Positions 9,400 to 16,785 of a stretch of DNA of 24,350 nucleotides are shown one piece after another. Every line of letters starts with the position of its first letter. Positions within the stretch are counted from its first letter, which is position 1. Source of the stretch: a virus. The notes below the pieces were generated by a model that was not told the DNA's origin, did no database searches, and worked only from the letters and a program-made list of their open reading frames with translations. A program made the position numbers and the translations under genes. The stretch covers positions 1-24,350 of IMG/VR virus record IMGVR_UViG_3300031227_000415; one strand, 5' to 3'.

Positions 9400-9419
9400 C
9401 GTGTTCAAAAAGAACACGT
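9399..9419. repeat. Perfect inverted repeat ACGTGTTC-N5-GAACACGT
   Basis: Two 8-bp arms are separated by AAAAA (plus strand), in the gap after the tail tube gene. In RNA it would be an 8-bp hairpin with a 5-nt loop. Neither strand has a T-run after the stem, so it is not a typical intrinsic terminator. It abuts the -35 of the promoter at 9372-9399, which is the place for an operator. An RNA-processing or mRNA-stabilising hairpin at the 3' end of the tail tube message is the other reading. Confidence 0.65.
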
Positions 9420-9438
9420 ATTTGCGCTTAACTACCGA

Positions 9439-9831
9439 TTATGAGAATGTCATAGTTGGCGCAGTCAGTCCTGCGCTAACTACCGTACATTCCTCTGTCA
9501 TAGGATTGTCACCAGTCAGTGGCGCACCAGTAATCATCCCAGAACCTACGAAGTAAAACGTAGTACAGGAAATCGACACAACAATTACACCCGCGCTAAT
9601 GCACGATGCTATGAACTTAGGGGTTGCATTGAGCAAGCTAGTAACGCGCAGGCTCCAATCGAGTGTACCAAATTCCCTTGCTTTCCACGTATCCCGCGCT
9701 GCTCCCACATCTATTTCATCAGCAGTAACATCCAGCGTGAAATTCTGGAACAAAGCCAGGACATCACCGCCATCAACGTTTACAACCTTTACATCTTCTT
9801 TGGCTGTCCAACGCCCAGTAATTGCAGCCAT
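9439..9831 (-). CDS. Major tail tube protein
   Basis: The protein has 130 residues, from ATG 9831 with a near-ideal AGGAGG 7 nt upstream, consistent with high expression. Its first 43 nt overlap the end of the GT2 gene in another frame. The short beta-rich sequence has features of small tail tube proteins: WTAKEDVKVVNVDGGDV at the N-terminus, a central DTWKAREFGTLDWSLRV stretch, and a C-terminal TGDNPMTEECTVV hairpin. Its place three genes ahead of the tape measure, before the chaperone, is where the tail tube gene normally sits. A paralogue follows at 8851-9351. Which of the two forms the tube is inferred from compactness and ribosome-site strength. Confidence 0.7.
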   Translation of the reverse strand: MAAITGRWTAKEDVKVVNVDGGDVLALFQNFTLDVTADEIDVGAARDTWKAREFGTLDWSLRVTSLLNATPKFIASCISAGVIVVSISCTTFYFVGSGMITGAPLTGDNPMTEECTVVSAGLTAPTMTFS

Positions 9832-10616
9832 TTAGATTCCTCCTCATGGGCGAAGCGCAACATATCACTCCTGCCCTGGTCTTGTATTGCACTAGGAGCT
9901 TGCTGCAAGCTAGCGCTCCTGCCATGCTCAAAGGCAACGGGGCTACACCACGAATCCCACCCCGCATACCAAGCTCTCATGCAATACTGCGAATCAGAAC
10001 TATAGAGGAAGTATGTTTCATCCAGCAAGCCTATATCTTTTATCATATCTACCCTCAGCGCAACGACTGCGAACGTTACCCAAGGGCACCAATGTGGCTT
10101 CGTATAATTTGCAGTATCATGTGTAAAATGCGTAGCGCATAAACCTTCCTTTGACACAATTGATATATTGTCTGTTACAGGATACAACACCGGCCAAAGA
10201 CGTAACGTTTGTTGCGGTGTAACTTGTCCACCAGAGTGAATAACTTCACCATTGGGCATGACTAATCTTGCACCAATTATACCACATGTTTCCATCGACG
10301 CAAGGGGTTCTGCCAGTTTTTTGTCCCATTTTTCTGGACATCTTACATCAGGATTGACAATGAAGATAAATTCGTCAACACCTTTGTCCAAAAGGTGACG
10401 CAGCCCTTGGTTGATTCCTGCTGAATATCCCACGTTTTCTTCATTGCGGTGAACAGGGATTCCCACATCATCAAGCAACTTAACGGTGTCATCCGTGCTG
10501 GCGTTGTCAATGACGTGTGCTATAATAGGAAGCGAGACGTTATCAACCAAACTGTTCCACTTGCCATGCCGAATCTCTTTGGCTGAGTTGAACGTAAGGT
10601 AAACGAGACCATTCAT
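9789..10616 (-). CDS. Glycosyltransferase family 2 (GT-A fold, rhamnosyltransferase-like)
   Basis: The protein has 275 residues and starts at ATG 10616, overlapping the stop of the 56-residue gene by 4 nt. It shows the usual order of a GT2 enzyme: VIDNASTDDT (35-44), which binds the nucleotide; NVGYSAGINQGL (61-72); the metal-binding position as NPDV (88-91); and the acceptor-side block LLDETYFLYSSDSQYCMRAWYAGW split over 197-220 (pattern GxxDExFFxYxxDxDxxxR). These are features of the WbbL-type branch that adds rhamnose or similar sugars to polysaccharide. No membrane segment is seen, so it is soluble. It lies between structural genes and is co-transcribed with them, so virion proteins are possible acceptors; a host surface glycan is the alternative. 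Confidence 0.85.
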   Translation of the reverse strand: MNGLVYLTFNSAKEIRHGKWNSLVDNVSLPIIAHVIDNASTDDTVKLLDDVGIPVHRNEENVGYSAGINQGLRHLLDKGVDEFIFIVNPDVRCPEKWDKKLAEPLASMETCGIIGARLVMPNGEVIHSGGQVTPQQTLRLWPVLYPVTDNISIVSKEGLCATHFTHDTANYTKPHWCPWVTFAVVALRVDMIKDIGLLDETYFLYSSDSQYCMRAWYAGWDSWCSPVAFEHGRSASLQQAPSAIQDQGRSDMLRFAHEEESKWLQLLGVGQPKKM

Positions 10617-10783
10617 CCCTCAAGCAACACCCGCCCCTCAGCATCTTGCTTCTGAATCTTCAGCGTTTTCTTCACGCCATTGACCTCAACCGAGATTTCA
10701 TCCAAACCATGTGTGCCCCCAATCAGGGCAAGCATCGTCAGTTCATCGTCATCTGGCATGTGGTCAAGCACTAGGTTGCGCAT
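10613..10783 (-). CDS. Small hypothetical protein (56 aa)
   Basis: The ATG at 10783 is preceded by GGAGG with a 9-nt spacer. The gene overlaps the end of the GT9 gene by about 20 nt and the start of the GT2 gene by 4 nt (ATGA). The product is acidic at the N-terminus (MPDDDELTML) with a short basic beta-like middle (EVNGVKKTLKIQKQ). It was not recognised as any family. Ribosome site and double coupling to the neighbouring genes are the reasons for calling it real. Confidence 0.65.
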   Translation of the reverse strand: MRNLVLDHMPDDDELTMLALIGGTHGLDEISVEVNGVKKTLKIQKQDAEGRVLLEG

Positions 10784-11861
10784 CGTTATGCACCTCCATC
10801 ATTTTGGCTACAATGTCATCTGGCCTCAACTTCAGCATTGCTTCACACCATCTGCCTTCACAAGGTGGTATCCCTTCGATAGTATTGCATGGGCAACAAT
10901 CCATCTGCCCTTGTAAATACGAAACAGATGGATAATATTGTGTACGTTTAGCTCCATCTGTGCGCCCGAATATAGCTAACGTTGGAATGTCCAACGCTCC
11001 AGCAATGTGCATAGCAGCAGTATCTACTGTGAGCACTGCGTCCATACAATCCATAAAAGCTATGAACATTCCCAGCGTCGTTAGGTTTCCACACATATCG
11101 TGCATGTGTTCTGGTGGCCCAACTTTGGTATTATCGTCACCTACGAAAGTGAGGCGGTCATTGGGGGCACCGAGAACATACACATCACATCCGTATTCTT
11201 CTACGAGTCCCACTCCGATAATGCCAATAAACTGAGTAGGCAACGAGCGATAGTGGTCTGCCGAACCTGCTTGTAATGCGATAGCAGTTCTCCCTGGCGT
11301 AACGTATGTCTCCACCAGAACATCACGCATTGCATTATCAACTATCAAATCTGCCCCTCTTTGAGGCGGGGCTATCTGTAGGTATTCAGCGAACGTATCA
11401 GACAATTCCCGCTCAATACTTTGCCTATCCAATTCTGCCACATTCACCCAAGCATCATAATACTCACCAATATCCTGGCGTATCGGATAATCCCAAAGGT
11501 GGTCAAACCACGGGAACATAAGCGGCGAATCCGATTGCGCAGAAACAACGCCAATTTCCACATCTGGATACTTGTACTTGAAATCTTCTAAGCAAGGATT
11601 GAGTGAGATTATATCACCTATCCCGCCTGGAAAAAACAGCAGCAACCTTTTTGTTTTGCCTGGCACAAACGGGCGCAAAGGCATTTCATCGAACTTAGCA
11701 AGCGGGTCAAGCAGCGCCAACTTTTCTGCGATAATTTGTGTGGCTAGATAGGGAACTCCTTCATCAAGGATGCCAAAAGCACCTATCACTCCGCCTCTTG
11801 GAACTGGTGTTGCAAACGACTGCGACGTTACCATCTTGAACAATGGCCTGTGTGGAACCAT
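10764..11861 (-). CDS. Glycosyltransferase family 9 (heptosyltransferase-like)
   Basis: The frame is open to GTG 11864, but AGGAGG is 5 nt from the ATG at 11861 and only 2 nt from the GTG, so the ATG is chosen (365 residues). The N-terminal Rossmann half carries FFPGGIGDIISLNP (about 77-89), the GT9 opening 'GDxxxxxP'. The C-terminal half has the hallmark DTAAMHIAGALDIPTLAIFG (about 280-299), which in heptosyltransferases binds the ADP-sugar. A cysteine cluster near the end (CCPC, then two further Cys) is also common in this family. The fold is GT-B and no signal or membrane segment is present. It follows the neck-like gene by a 1-nt TGATG overlap, so it is translationally coupled to virion genes. 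Substrate and acceptor are unknown. Confidence 0.85.
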   Translation of the reverse strand: MVPHRPLFKMVTSQSFATPVPRGGVIGAFGILDEGVPYLATQIIAEKLALLDPLAKFDEMPLRPFVPGKTKRLLLFFPGGIGDIISLNPCLEDFKYKYPDVEIGVVSAQSDSPLMFPWFDHLWDYPIRQDIGEYYDAWVNVAELDRQSIERELSDTFAEYLQIAPPQRGADLIVDNAMRDVLVETYVTPGRTAIALQAGSADHYRSLPTQFIGIIGVGLVEEYGCDVYVLGAPNDRLTFVGDDNTKVGPPEHMHDMCGNLTTLGMFIAFMDCMDAVLTVDTAAMHIAGALDIPTLAIFGRTDGAKRTQYYPSVSYLQGQMDCCPCNTIEGIPPCEGRWCEAMLKLRPDDIVAKMMEVHNDAQPSA

Positions 11862-12427
11862 CACTTCCTCCTAAATCCTATGTTTTGTAACAGCCCTGTT
11901 TGGAAGTAACCGAGCAACGTCCGATAACTACTGGCAAGCCACTTGCCGAATGGCCGAGGCACCATTGCCCTTTGTTTTGCTCCCGTTTTTGTCTGGACCG
12001 TACTTGTCCACCCAGTTCTCAGAAGTTTGGGCAGCGGACCCTCTGGCGTTGTTCCGTAAGGGTCCATCTTAGCATCTGTAACCAAGTTGAATGTGGTGGA
12101 ACCGCCTTCAAACGACAAGTCAATATGCGACTGTTTATACATACCACCGCCAGACCTGCCACCTAAAAACTCCTGCGGGTTTACTATCTTTGGGTCAAAA
12201 CCACCATGCGGCCCATACATCCCGTGTCCTTCTCTAGCAAAATACGCTTGCTGCTTCTTCAAACTCTGTGTGCCCATCAGTAATTGCCGATACAAAGCCA
12301 TGCGAACTGCCTTCGTGATGTCTGCGGTAACAGCAGCGCCAAAGGGATTTGGTGAGCGCAACTTGCGAATCCGTTGCCCATATTCATTTGCTAATCTCTG
12401 CCAATCTGAAAGGTCGATAGTAATCAT
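11861..12427 (-). CDS. Putative neck/minor tail protein
   Basis: The protein has 188 residues from ATG 12427, 6 nt after the tail-terminator-like gene. It begins with a helical region (SDWQRLANEYGQRIRKL), has a Gly-rich central loop (GHGMYGPHGG, GGRSGGGMY), and ends in a basic segment with RAMVPRPFGKWLASSYR. The late 'R-x-x-x-P-R-P-F' is reminiscent of the HK97 gp10-like family that forms the neck, but the match is loose. Gene order between connector genes and tail tube fits a head-tail joining role. No enzymatic motif is present. Confidence 0.4.
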   Translation of the reverse strand: MITIDLSDWQRLANEYGQRIRKLRSPNPFGAAVTADITKAVRMALYRQLLMGTQSLKKQQAYFAREGHGMYGPHGGFDPKIVNPQEFLGGRSGGGMYKQSHIDLSFEGGSTTFNLVTDAKMDPYGTTPEGPLPKLLRTGWTSTVQTKTGAKQRAMVPRPFGKWLASSYRTLLGYFQTGLLQNIGFRRK

Positions 12428-12433
12428 AACGCA

Positions 12434-12949
12434 TCAACCCCAAACAGCTTTAGCGGCAAATCTGGTAGAAGCCATAGCGTAACGAGGATGCAGTGTTGTG
12501 AAAAGATGAGATATATCTGTATCCCCATCATTTCCAAGCCAGTCAACTGTTGTCAGATGAGATAGCCCTATTTTAGTAGATGCTGCGATATTGTCAACTA
12601 TCTTGCAAATCATTGCCTGCGCTTCTTCTTTTGGCCTCTCGTCATTATCCACCCGCACCACTACATAAATGTGGCAGATGAAAGCACAGATATATTGGTT
12701 CCCCTCTATTGTTGGAGCCTGAGGCCATGCACCACCCATACGCTCAAGGTATACAGCTGGAAAATCACCAGTAGGGTCATCATCAAACGGCATCGGCGGC
12801 GGCCCCTCAACCTTTTGCTTCAACGTCAACGCATAAACTGCACCAGCACCAGGGGTTTCCGTAGCCGAATGGTTTGTGTAGAACCTTAAGCCCGCTGTTG
12901 CTGTTGGACTACCGATAATCTGATTTGTTACCTCGTACAACGATGCCAT
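12434..12949 (-). CDS. Putative tail terminator / tail completion protein
   Basis: The protein has 171 residues, ATG 12949 with AGAGGT upstream. The sequence alternates short strands and one helix: FPAVYLERMGG (about 63-73), then the strands YICAFICHIYVVVRV, then the helix KEEAQAMICKIVDNIA, and a closing strand near YAMASTRFAAKAVWG. This strand-helix-strand order is typical of small tail terminator proteins of the lambda gpU type, which cap the tube and bind the head connector. The position three genes after the capsid-side connector fits. The assignment is from pattern and order only. Confidence 0.45.
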   Translation of the reverse strand: MASLYEVTNQIIGSPTATAGLRFYTNHSATETPGAGAVYALTLKQKVEGPPPMPFDDDPTGDFPAVYLERMGGAWPQAPTIEGNQYICAFICHIYVVVRVDNDERPKEEAQAMICKIVDNIAASTKIGLSHLTTVDWLGNDGDTDISHLFTTLHPRYAMASTRFAAKAVWG

Positions 12950-12959
12950 TCACACACCT

Positions 12960-13295
12960 CTACTGTATGGGCGCACGCTCAATTTTCATCTGATAATGGT
13001 CGGCTACCCAGTTGGTAGGATTTTTGAACAAGCGAGGCGGCTCCGCCACAACCCACACAACGCTAGTTTCATCATCCGTAATTTTATCTCCATATTCAAT
13101 ATCTGCGCCAGAGCCTATGAATAGCAAGTCATCCTGCGTCCCCACAGGCCCCATAAATCCCCACTCTATACCAGAACTAGCGGGTGCAAACAAGCATGGT
13201 TCATTGGTCAGCACCGCAACTGGTGTGGTATACGTCTCGTGGTCGGTCCACGGTATTCTTGTTGAACTGCATGTGTCTGGCGTTGGAGGCTGCAT
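12960..13295 (-). CDS. Putative head closure (stopper) protein
   Basis: The protein has 111 residues; ATG 13295 is preceded by AGGAG with a 9-nt spacer, and the gene begins 5 nt after the connector gene. It is a small beta-rich protein with a Pro-rich start (QPPTPDT) and the strands EIEYGDKIT-like (IEYGDKITDD) and TSVVWVVAEPP, followed by a basic HYQMKIERAP end. The phrase 'GDKI' followed by 'VV' strands and a C-terminal strand is what head-closure proteins usually show. Position directly after the adaptor candidate is the main support. Confidence 0.45.
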   Translation of the reverse strand: MQPPTPDTCSSTRIPWTDHETYTTPVAVLTNEPCLFAPASSGIEWGFMGPVGTQDDLLFIGSGADIEYGDKITDDETSVVWVVAEPPRLFKNPTNWVADHYQMKIERAPIQ

Positions 13296-13300
13296 CCAGT

Positions 13301-13981
13301 CTAGCTCCTCTGCGCAATATAGCTGTCAGCAAGCCGAAGTATCACATTGCCTAATTCACTTTTTGCATGGGCGGCCATTACTAGTGCGGCTTTCCCATCA
13401 ACGGTATAATTTCCCGCCTTCCAACCACCAGTTAGAATTCTCTTGTTGGCAACCGATTGCATTGCTGTGTAAAACACCAAGTCCTCAAATAACTGGTCTG
13501 CAACAGTATCCAAATCCGCCAGTGATTTAGCAGTGGCGTAATATACAGCAACTTTATTGCCTGCTGTGCCTGGCTCAGGTATTAGATAAATTTCATCATT
13601 GATTATCTTCCAACTTCCGCCAAAAAACCTGTGCAATTGCGCCAACTGCCTATAGTGGATAAACAATTGCGAAGAATCATCAGCAGGCATGTTCTGTAAC
13701 AATATTTCCGTATACAAATCCGACAAAGATGAACTATAATCAGGGTGCCACGCAACATCAATTATCCACAATGCTGCCGTAGGCTTTGAATAATTAGGCT
13801 GGTCTACCACTGTAGTTAAGCAAGTAGTGCTTGTAGTCATAATCAAATTAGGGCGATAACTCGAATACCTATTCACACAAGATGTAATCAGTGTTGCTAA
13901 ATCAGCGTTACTAACATCAGATGAAGAAACGCCCCTTGCTCGAATGGTTGCAATCAACGTGCTTTGGTCAAATGCACTCAT
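13301..13981 (-). CDS. Putative head-tail connector/adaptor protein
   Basis: The product has 226 residues from ATG 13981, which overlaps the stop of the GT4 gene (ATGA). The frame is open to TTG 13999, but GGAGG lies 11 nt before the ATG. The protein is mostly helical: an N-terminal helical hairpin containing DLATLITSCVNRYSSYRP, a beta-rich insertion (WKIINDEIYLIPEPG), and C-terminal helices (DLVFYTAMQSVAN, AAHAKSELG). Helical bundle plus small beta domain is typical of gp6/gp15-like adaptor proteins that sit under the portal. It is the first structural gene after the capsid gene, the expected place. No specific family was recognised. Confidence 0.5.
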   Translation of the reverse strand: MSAFDQSTLIATIRARGVSSSDVSNADLATLITSCVNRYSSYRPNLIMTTSTTCLTTVVDQPNYSKPTAALWIIDVAWHPDYSSSLSDLYTEILLQNMPADDSSQLFIHYRQLAQLHRFFGGSWKIINDEIYLIPEPGTAGNKVAVYYATAKSLADLDTVADQLFEDLVFYTAMQSVANKRILTGGWKAGNYTVDGKAALVMAAHAKSELGNVILRLADSYIAQRS

Positions 13982-14997
13982 GTTTTTATGCGCCTCCAAG
14001 TCTCGATGATTGCCTTGCTGAACAACACCGCCATGTTGCCAACGGAGAAGGCTTTGTAATTGCCACTCACTTGTAATTCACCGTTGTACGCCTGTTTCAT
14101 CAGATGCACTAGGTGCCCAATATTCGGTTCTGCCCAACGCGCCTTCTTTGTCAGCATGTTTTCTGCGGGCACCATCTTGCTAACCATCAATCCGTAAATC
14201 CCGTTGTCATCTATGTAGTCAACAGGCCCAGACCAATTAGTAGTTATTACTGGTGTGCCACAAGCGGCAGCCTCTAGTTGCGGGAGACCAACGCCTTCTC
14301 CACGACTAGGCTGCACCAAGCAGTCTATATCATGGTAAAACTCCACCAGTTGCTCGCTTTCCCAATCTGTGTCTATGAGATGAATTCTCTCGTCATCAAT
14401 CTCCGGCAACCAGCGTGTGTTCCTAGTCTTGATTGTCAATGACACATTTCTTTTCAGTGGAAACGCTGCCGAAAACGCACGCACCAACACATCAACGCCC
14501 TTCCTCTTCGACATCACACCAACAGAGCCAAATCGAAAATCTCCCCGTTGTTTTCTGGGCCTCCCCACATCCCGCTTGAATAATTTCTCATTGTATCCAA
14601 ACGGAATAATCCGTATCCTTCGGTTGTATTTACCAAACACCTTTGCGCAATGCTGCGAAGGAACCCAAATCTCGTCTGCTCTAGTAACATATCCGCGCCA
14701 AGTCTCAGGCACATCATCCGTCTCGTACATCGTGTAAATGATTTTGTACTTCGTTCCTAGCGACGGCAATGCAGGCGGAAATCCTATTAGAACTCCCAAC
14801 CACCCCAATCTCGGCACCGACACAATCATATCCTTAATATCTTGCAGCAAATAATCTGGCACATTATTGTTAGATGCTAAAACCTCCAACACAATCCTCT
14901 TATCGTCCCGCAGCCTCCGCGCTAATTCTATTGAACCCTGCGCATACCCCGTATATTTAGCGCAAGGTATTCTCAATCTTAATGGCACCCTACCCAC
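13978..14997 (-). CDS. Glycosyltransferase family 4 (GT-B fold)
   Basis: The frame is open to GTG 15078, but the start chosen is GTG 14997 (339 residues): GGAG is 7 nt upstream, the protein then begins with the usual GT4 strand and loop (RIPCAKYTGYAQGSIELARRL), and the promoter -10 at 15041-15046 would leave the earlier start codons outside the message. The C-terminal half holds the diagnostic E-x7-E element EGVGLPQLE (234-242) within PSRGEGVGLPQLEAAACGTP, which binds the nucleotide-sugar phosphates. FGSVGVMSKRKGVDVLV precedes it as the linker strand and basic donor site. No membrane anchor is visible. The gene stands between the capsid terminator and the connector genes with its own promoter. 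Donor and acceptor are unknown. Confidence 0.85.
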   Translation of the reverse strand: MGRVPLRLRIPCAKYTGYAQGSIELARRLRDDKRIVLEVLASNNNVPDYLLQDIKDMIVSVPRLGWLGVLIGFPPALPSLGTKYKIIYTMYETDDVPETWRGYVTRADEIWVPSQHCAKVFGKYNRRIRIIPFGYNEKLFKRDVGRPRKQRGDFRFGSVGVMSKRKGVDVLVRAFSAAFPLKRNVSLTIKTRNTRWLPEIDDERIHLIDTDWESEQLVEFYHDIDCLVQPSRGEGVGLPQLEAAACGTPVITTNWSGPVDYIDDNGIYGLMVSKMVPAENMLTKKARWAEPNIGHLVHLMKQAYNGELQVSGNYKAFSVGNMAVLFSKAIIETWRRIKT

Positions 14998-15040
14998 AAA
15001 ACATCTCCATTGTCCATGGATGTTAACAATAGTCCACATC

Positions 15041-15068
15041 ATTATACCAGATACATGAAAAAAAGCAA
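15041..15068 (-). promoter_or_regulatory. Extended -10 promoter TTGCTT-16-TGG-TATAAT
   Basis: Minus strand: TTGCTT (15068-15063), then 16 bp, then a perfect TATAAT (15046-15041) directly preceded by TGG, giving the extended -10 form. Transcription would start near 15034, right after the terminator of the capsid unit, and would cover the GT4 gene from GTG 14997 and the connector genes behind it. Confidence 0.65.
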
Positions 15069-15098
15069 GGGTTGTCACACCCCGCCTGCATTCAACAC

Positions 15099-15133
15099 AA
15101 AAAAAAGAGGCGAGAGATTTTCTCTCCCGCCTC
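15099..15133 (-). terminator. Rho-independent terminator after the capsid gene
   Basis: On the minus strand GAGGCG-GG-AGAGA-AAA-TCTCT-CGCCTC forms an 11-bp stem with a 2-nt bulge and 3-nt loop (15133-15107), followed by eight T (15106-15099). It begins 24 nt after the capsid stop codon and separates the capsid unit from the GT4 unit. Confidence 0.93.
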
Positions 15134-15156
15134 CATACTTCGGCTGTAACCTACTC

Positions 15157-16785
15157 TCAGAACGGTTCCGTGCCCTGAGTGCCCGATGCAATTGCCATCG
15201 TAGCTAGACCATCACCCTTAAGAACCTCCATTGCGTTACGCGAACTGGTGCTTCTCATCAACCTGTTCTGCGTAGCGTCGCTATCTGGCGGCGAAATATA
15301 AAGCGGGATGTACGGACTGAACACCGCTGCGGCCCTCATCCAGCTATCGGGCTTGAAGCCAAAGAGCAGCGTATTGGCAGTGAACCACGTGGCCTCGTAT
15401 ACGGTATACGTGTTGGCGAACGTGCCTGCGCGAGTAAGGCCGACACCAAACTGATTGTCACCAGGAACACCATCACTGGTCCAATTCTGGTTCATGCTCT
15501 TCAGGAGCGCGAGACTAATGGTGTCACCGATTATCCAGTTTGCGCCTTCGTAGACCTTGGCAGAGATATCAGAGCTTGTGCGGTTTACCCACAGCGACAG
15601 ACCCTGATTGTACCACTCACCCTGAGATTCCCAATCATCGGGCTTGGCAGTACCATACTCATTTGTGGCTGCCGTTGCGCCAGCCCTCAGCATTTCAAGG
15701 AACGTAGCATTGATTTCCCTAGCGATTTGGTCAACAGATGCAGAGAGCAATTCCTGTTCTGCATCCAACCCAAACGCGGCCTTCATGTCCTGCATCAGAA
15801 CAGAAGTGATGTCGTAGTAAATCGACTTCTCTACTGCGGTGACATCGGTCGAACTGAATTCCAGGGCTATCTGACTCTTGGTATCACCCTCATCGTGTTC
15901 GCTCCAGGTTGAGTCAAATGAACCGGAATCGTCCATATCCGACCCGCTGTAGGTGCCGGACGCATACTCAAAGTCTAGGAAATAAACTCTTCCCGTTGGC
16001 TGCGTTAGTGGCTGCACTGACTGTATTTCGTAAGGGATGAGCTTCGGAAAAATTGAGCGCACAAGCGGAAGCAAGTATGGAATTGTAGTTCCAAGCGCAG
16101 TGCTTGTAGTAACTGTCTCCTGCATCTGGAACCCCTGGCGAGTACAAGCATGGAAATAGTTCGGGTAATGCGTGTGATAGTTTTCGAGGATGGTGCGCAT
16201 ATTATGCGCTGGGTTAGACGGCATCGCTTCTCCAGTATCCTCGATACCTTCCATCAGACCACGGAAAACTTCGTCCACAGTTTCTGGCCTGTCACGGCCA
16301 TCAGAAGCACCGTTGTAGTTTGGCAGCCAGAATTTCTCACGTTCGTTACCCGTGATTATTCCGATGCCTCCGTACTGGTCCTTCACGAAGAGAGCCTTCA
16401 GCTGCGGCCCCACAGTCAGGACGACTTCCGCAACTTCCTCAGCAGTTGTGCATTTGTCCAGATGCGGCTTAATCAGACTGGCAACCTTTTCATTGCCATC
16501 ACTGAGTGATGCAGTTGCCGACGCCTTAGCGTCAACCAGTGCGCGAGCCGCATCAACAGCAGCGTGCGTAGCGAGAATCTGGTCAGTAAGATTGCTTTGC
16601 ACCTGCTTTTGTGACGCAGCAGCAACCCGCTCTGCGATAGCAGCCTCATCTATCTGATACTCCTTCGGCTCAATGGCGACTTCTCCAACTACGGGTGTAT
16701 CAACCACTATCGGAACTTCTGGCGTTGGAGTGTTTTCAGCCACTTCTTCTACAACTTCTTCTACAACTTCAGTTTCACCATCCAT
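15157..16785 (-). CDS. Major capsid protein precursor from internal in-frame start
   Basis: This is nested in the fusion gene: ATG 16785 (codon 297) has a perfect AGGAGG 8 nt upstream. It would give a 542-residue precursor, close in length to T4 gp23 (521). The product starts with an acidic segment ([13 protein letters not shown]), then a helical scaffold-like region, then the capsid domain. A capsid needs hundreds of copies but only a few proteases, so separate strong initiation here makes functional sense, as for lambda Nu3 inside gene C. The alternative is that only the full fusion is made. That the internal start is used is inferred from the ribosome site and domain boundary. Confidence 0.65.
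   Translation of the reverse strand: MDGETEVVEEVVEEVAENTPTPEVPIVVDTPVVGEVAIEPKEYQIDEAAIAERVAAASQKQVQSNLTDQILATHAAVDAARALVDAKASATASLSDGNEKVASLIKPHLDKCTTAEEVAEVVLTVGPQLKALFVKDQYGGIGIITGNEREKFWLPNYNGASDGRDRPETVDEVFRGLMEGIEDTGEAMPSNPAHNMRTILENYHTHYPNYFHACTRQGFQMQETVTTSTALGTTIPYLLPLVRSIFPKLIPYEIQSVQPLTQPTGRVYFLDFEYASGTYSGSDMDDSGSFDSTWSEHDEGDTKSQIALEFSSTDVTAVEKSIYYDITSVLMQDMKAAFGLDAEQELLSASVDQIAREINATFLEMLRAGATAATNEYGTAKPDDWESQGEWYNQGLSLWVNRTSSDISAKVYEGANWIIGDTISLALLKSMNQNWTSDGVPGDNQFGVGLTRAGTFANTYTVYEATWFTANTLLFGFKPDSWMRAAAVFSPYIPLYISPPDSDATQNRLMRSTSSRNAMEVLKGDGLATMAIASGTQGTEPF

Noticed and set aside
9399-9419. Intrinsic terminator of the tail tube gene
   Set aside because: The stem is perfect but no T-run follows on either strand, so it is listed as an inverted repeat instead.
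9773-9967. Minus-strand 64-codon frame between the GT2 and tail tube genes
   Set aside because: It lies wholly inside the end of the GT2 gene and the start of the tail tube gene in the third frame and has no family features.
16741-16770. 12-nt tandem repeat (ACTTCTTCTACA)
   Set aside because: It simply encodes the VVEE repeats of the acidic linker between protease and capsid; two and a half copies are too few for a separate repeat element.
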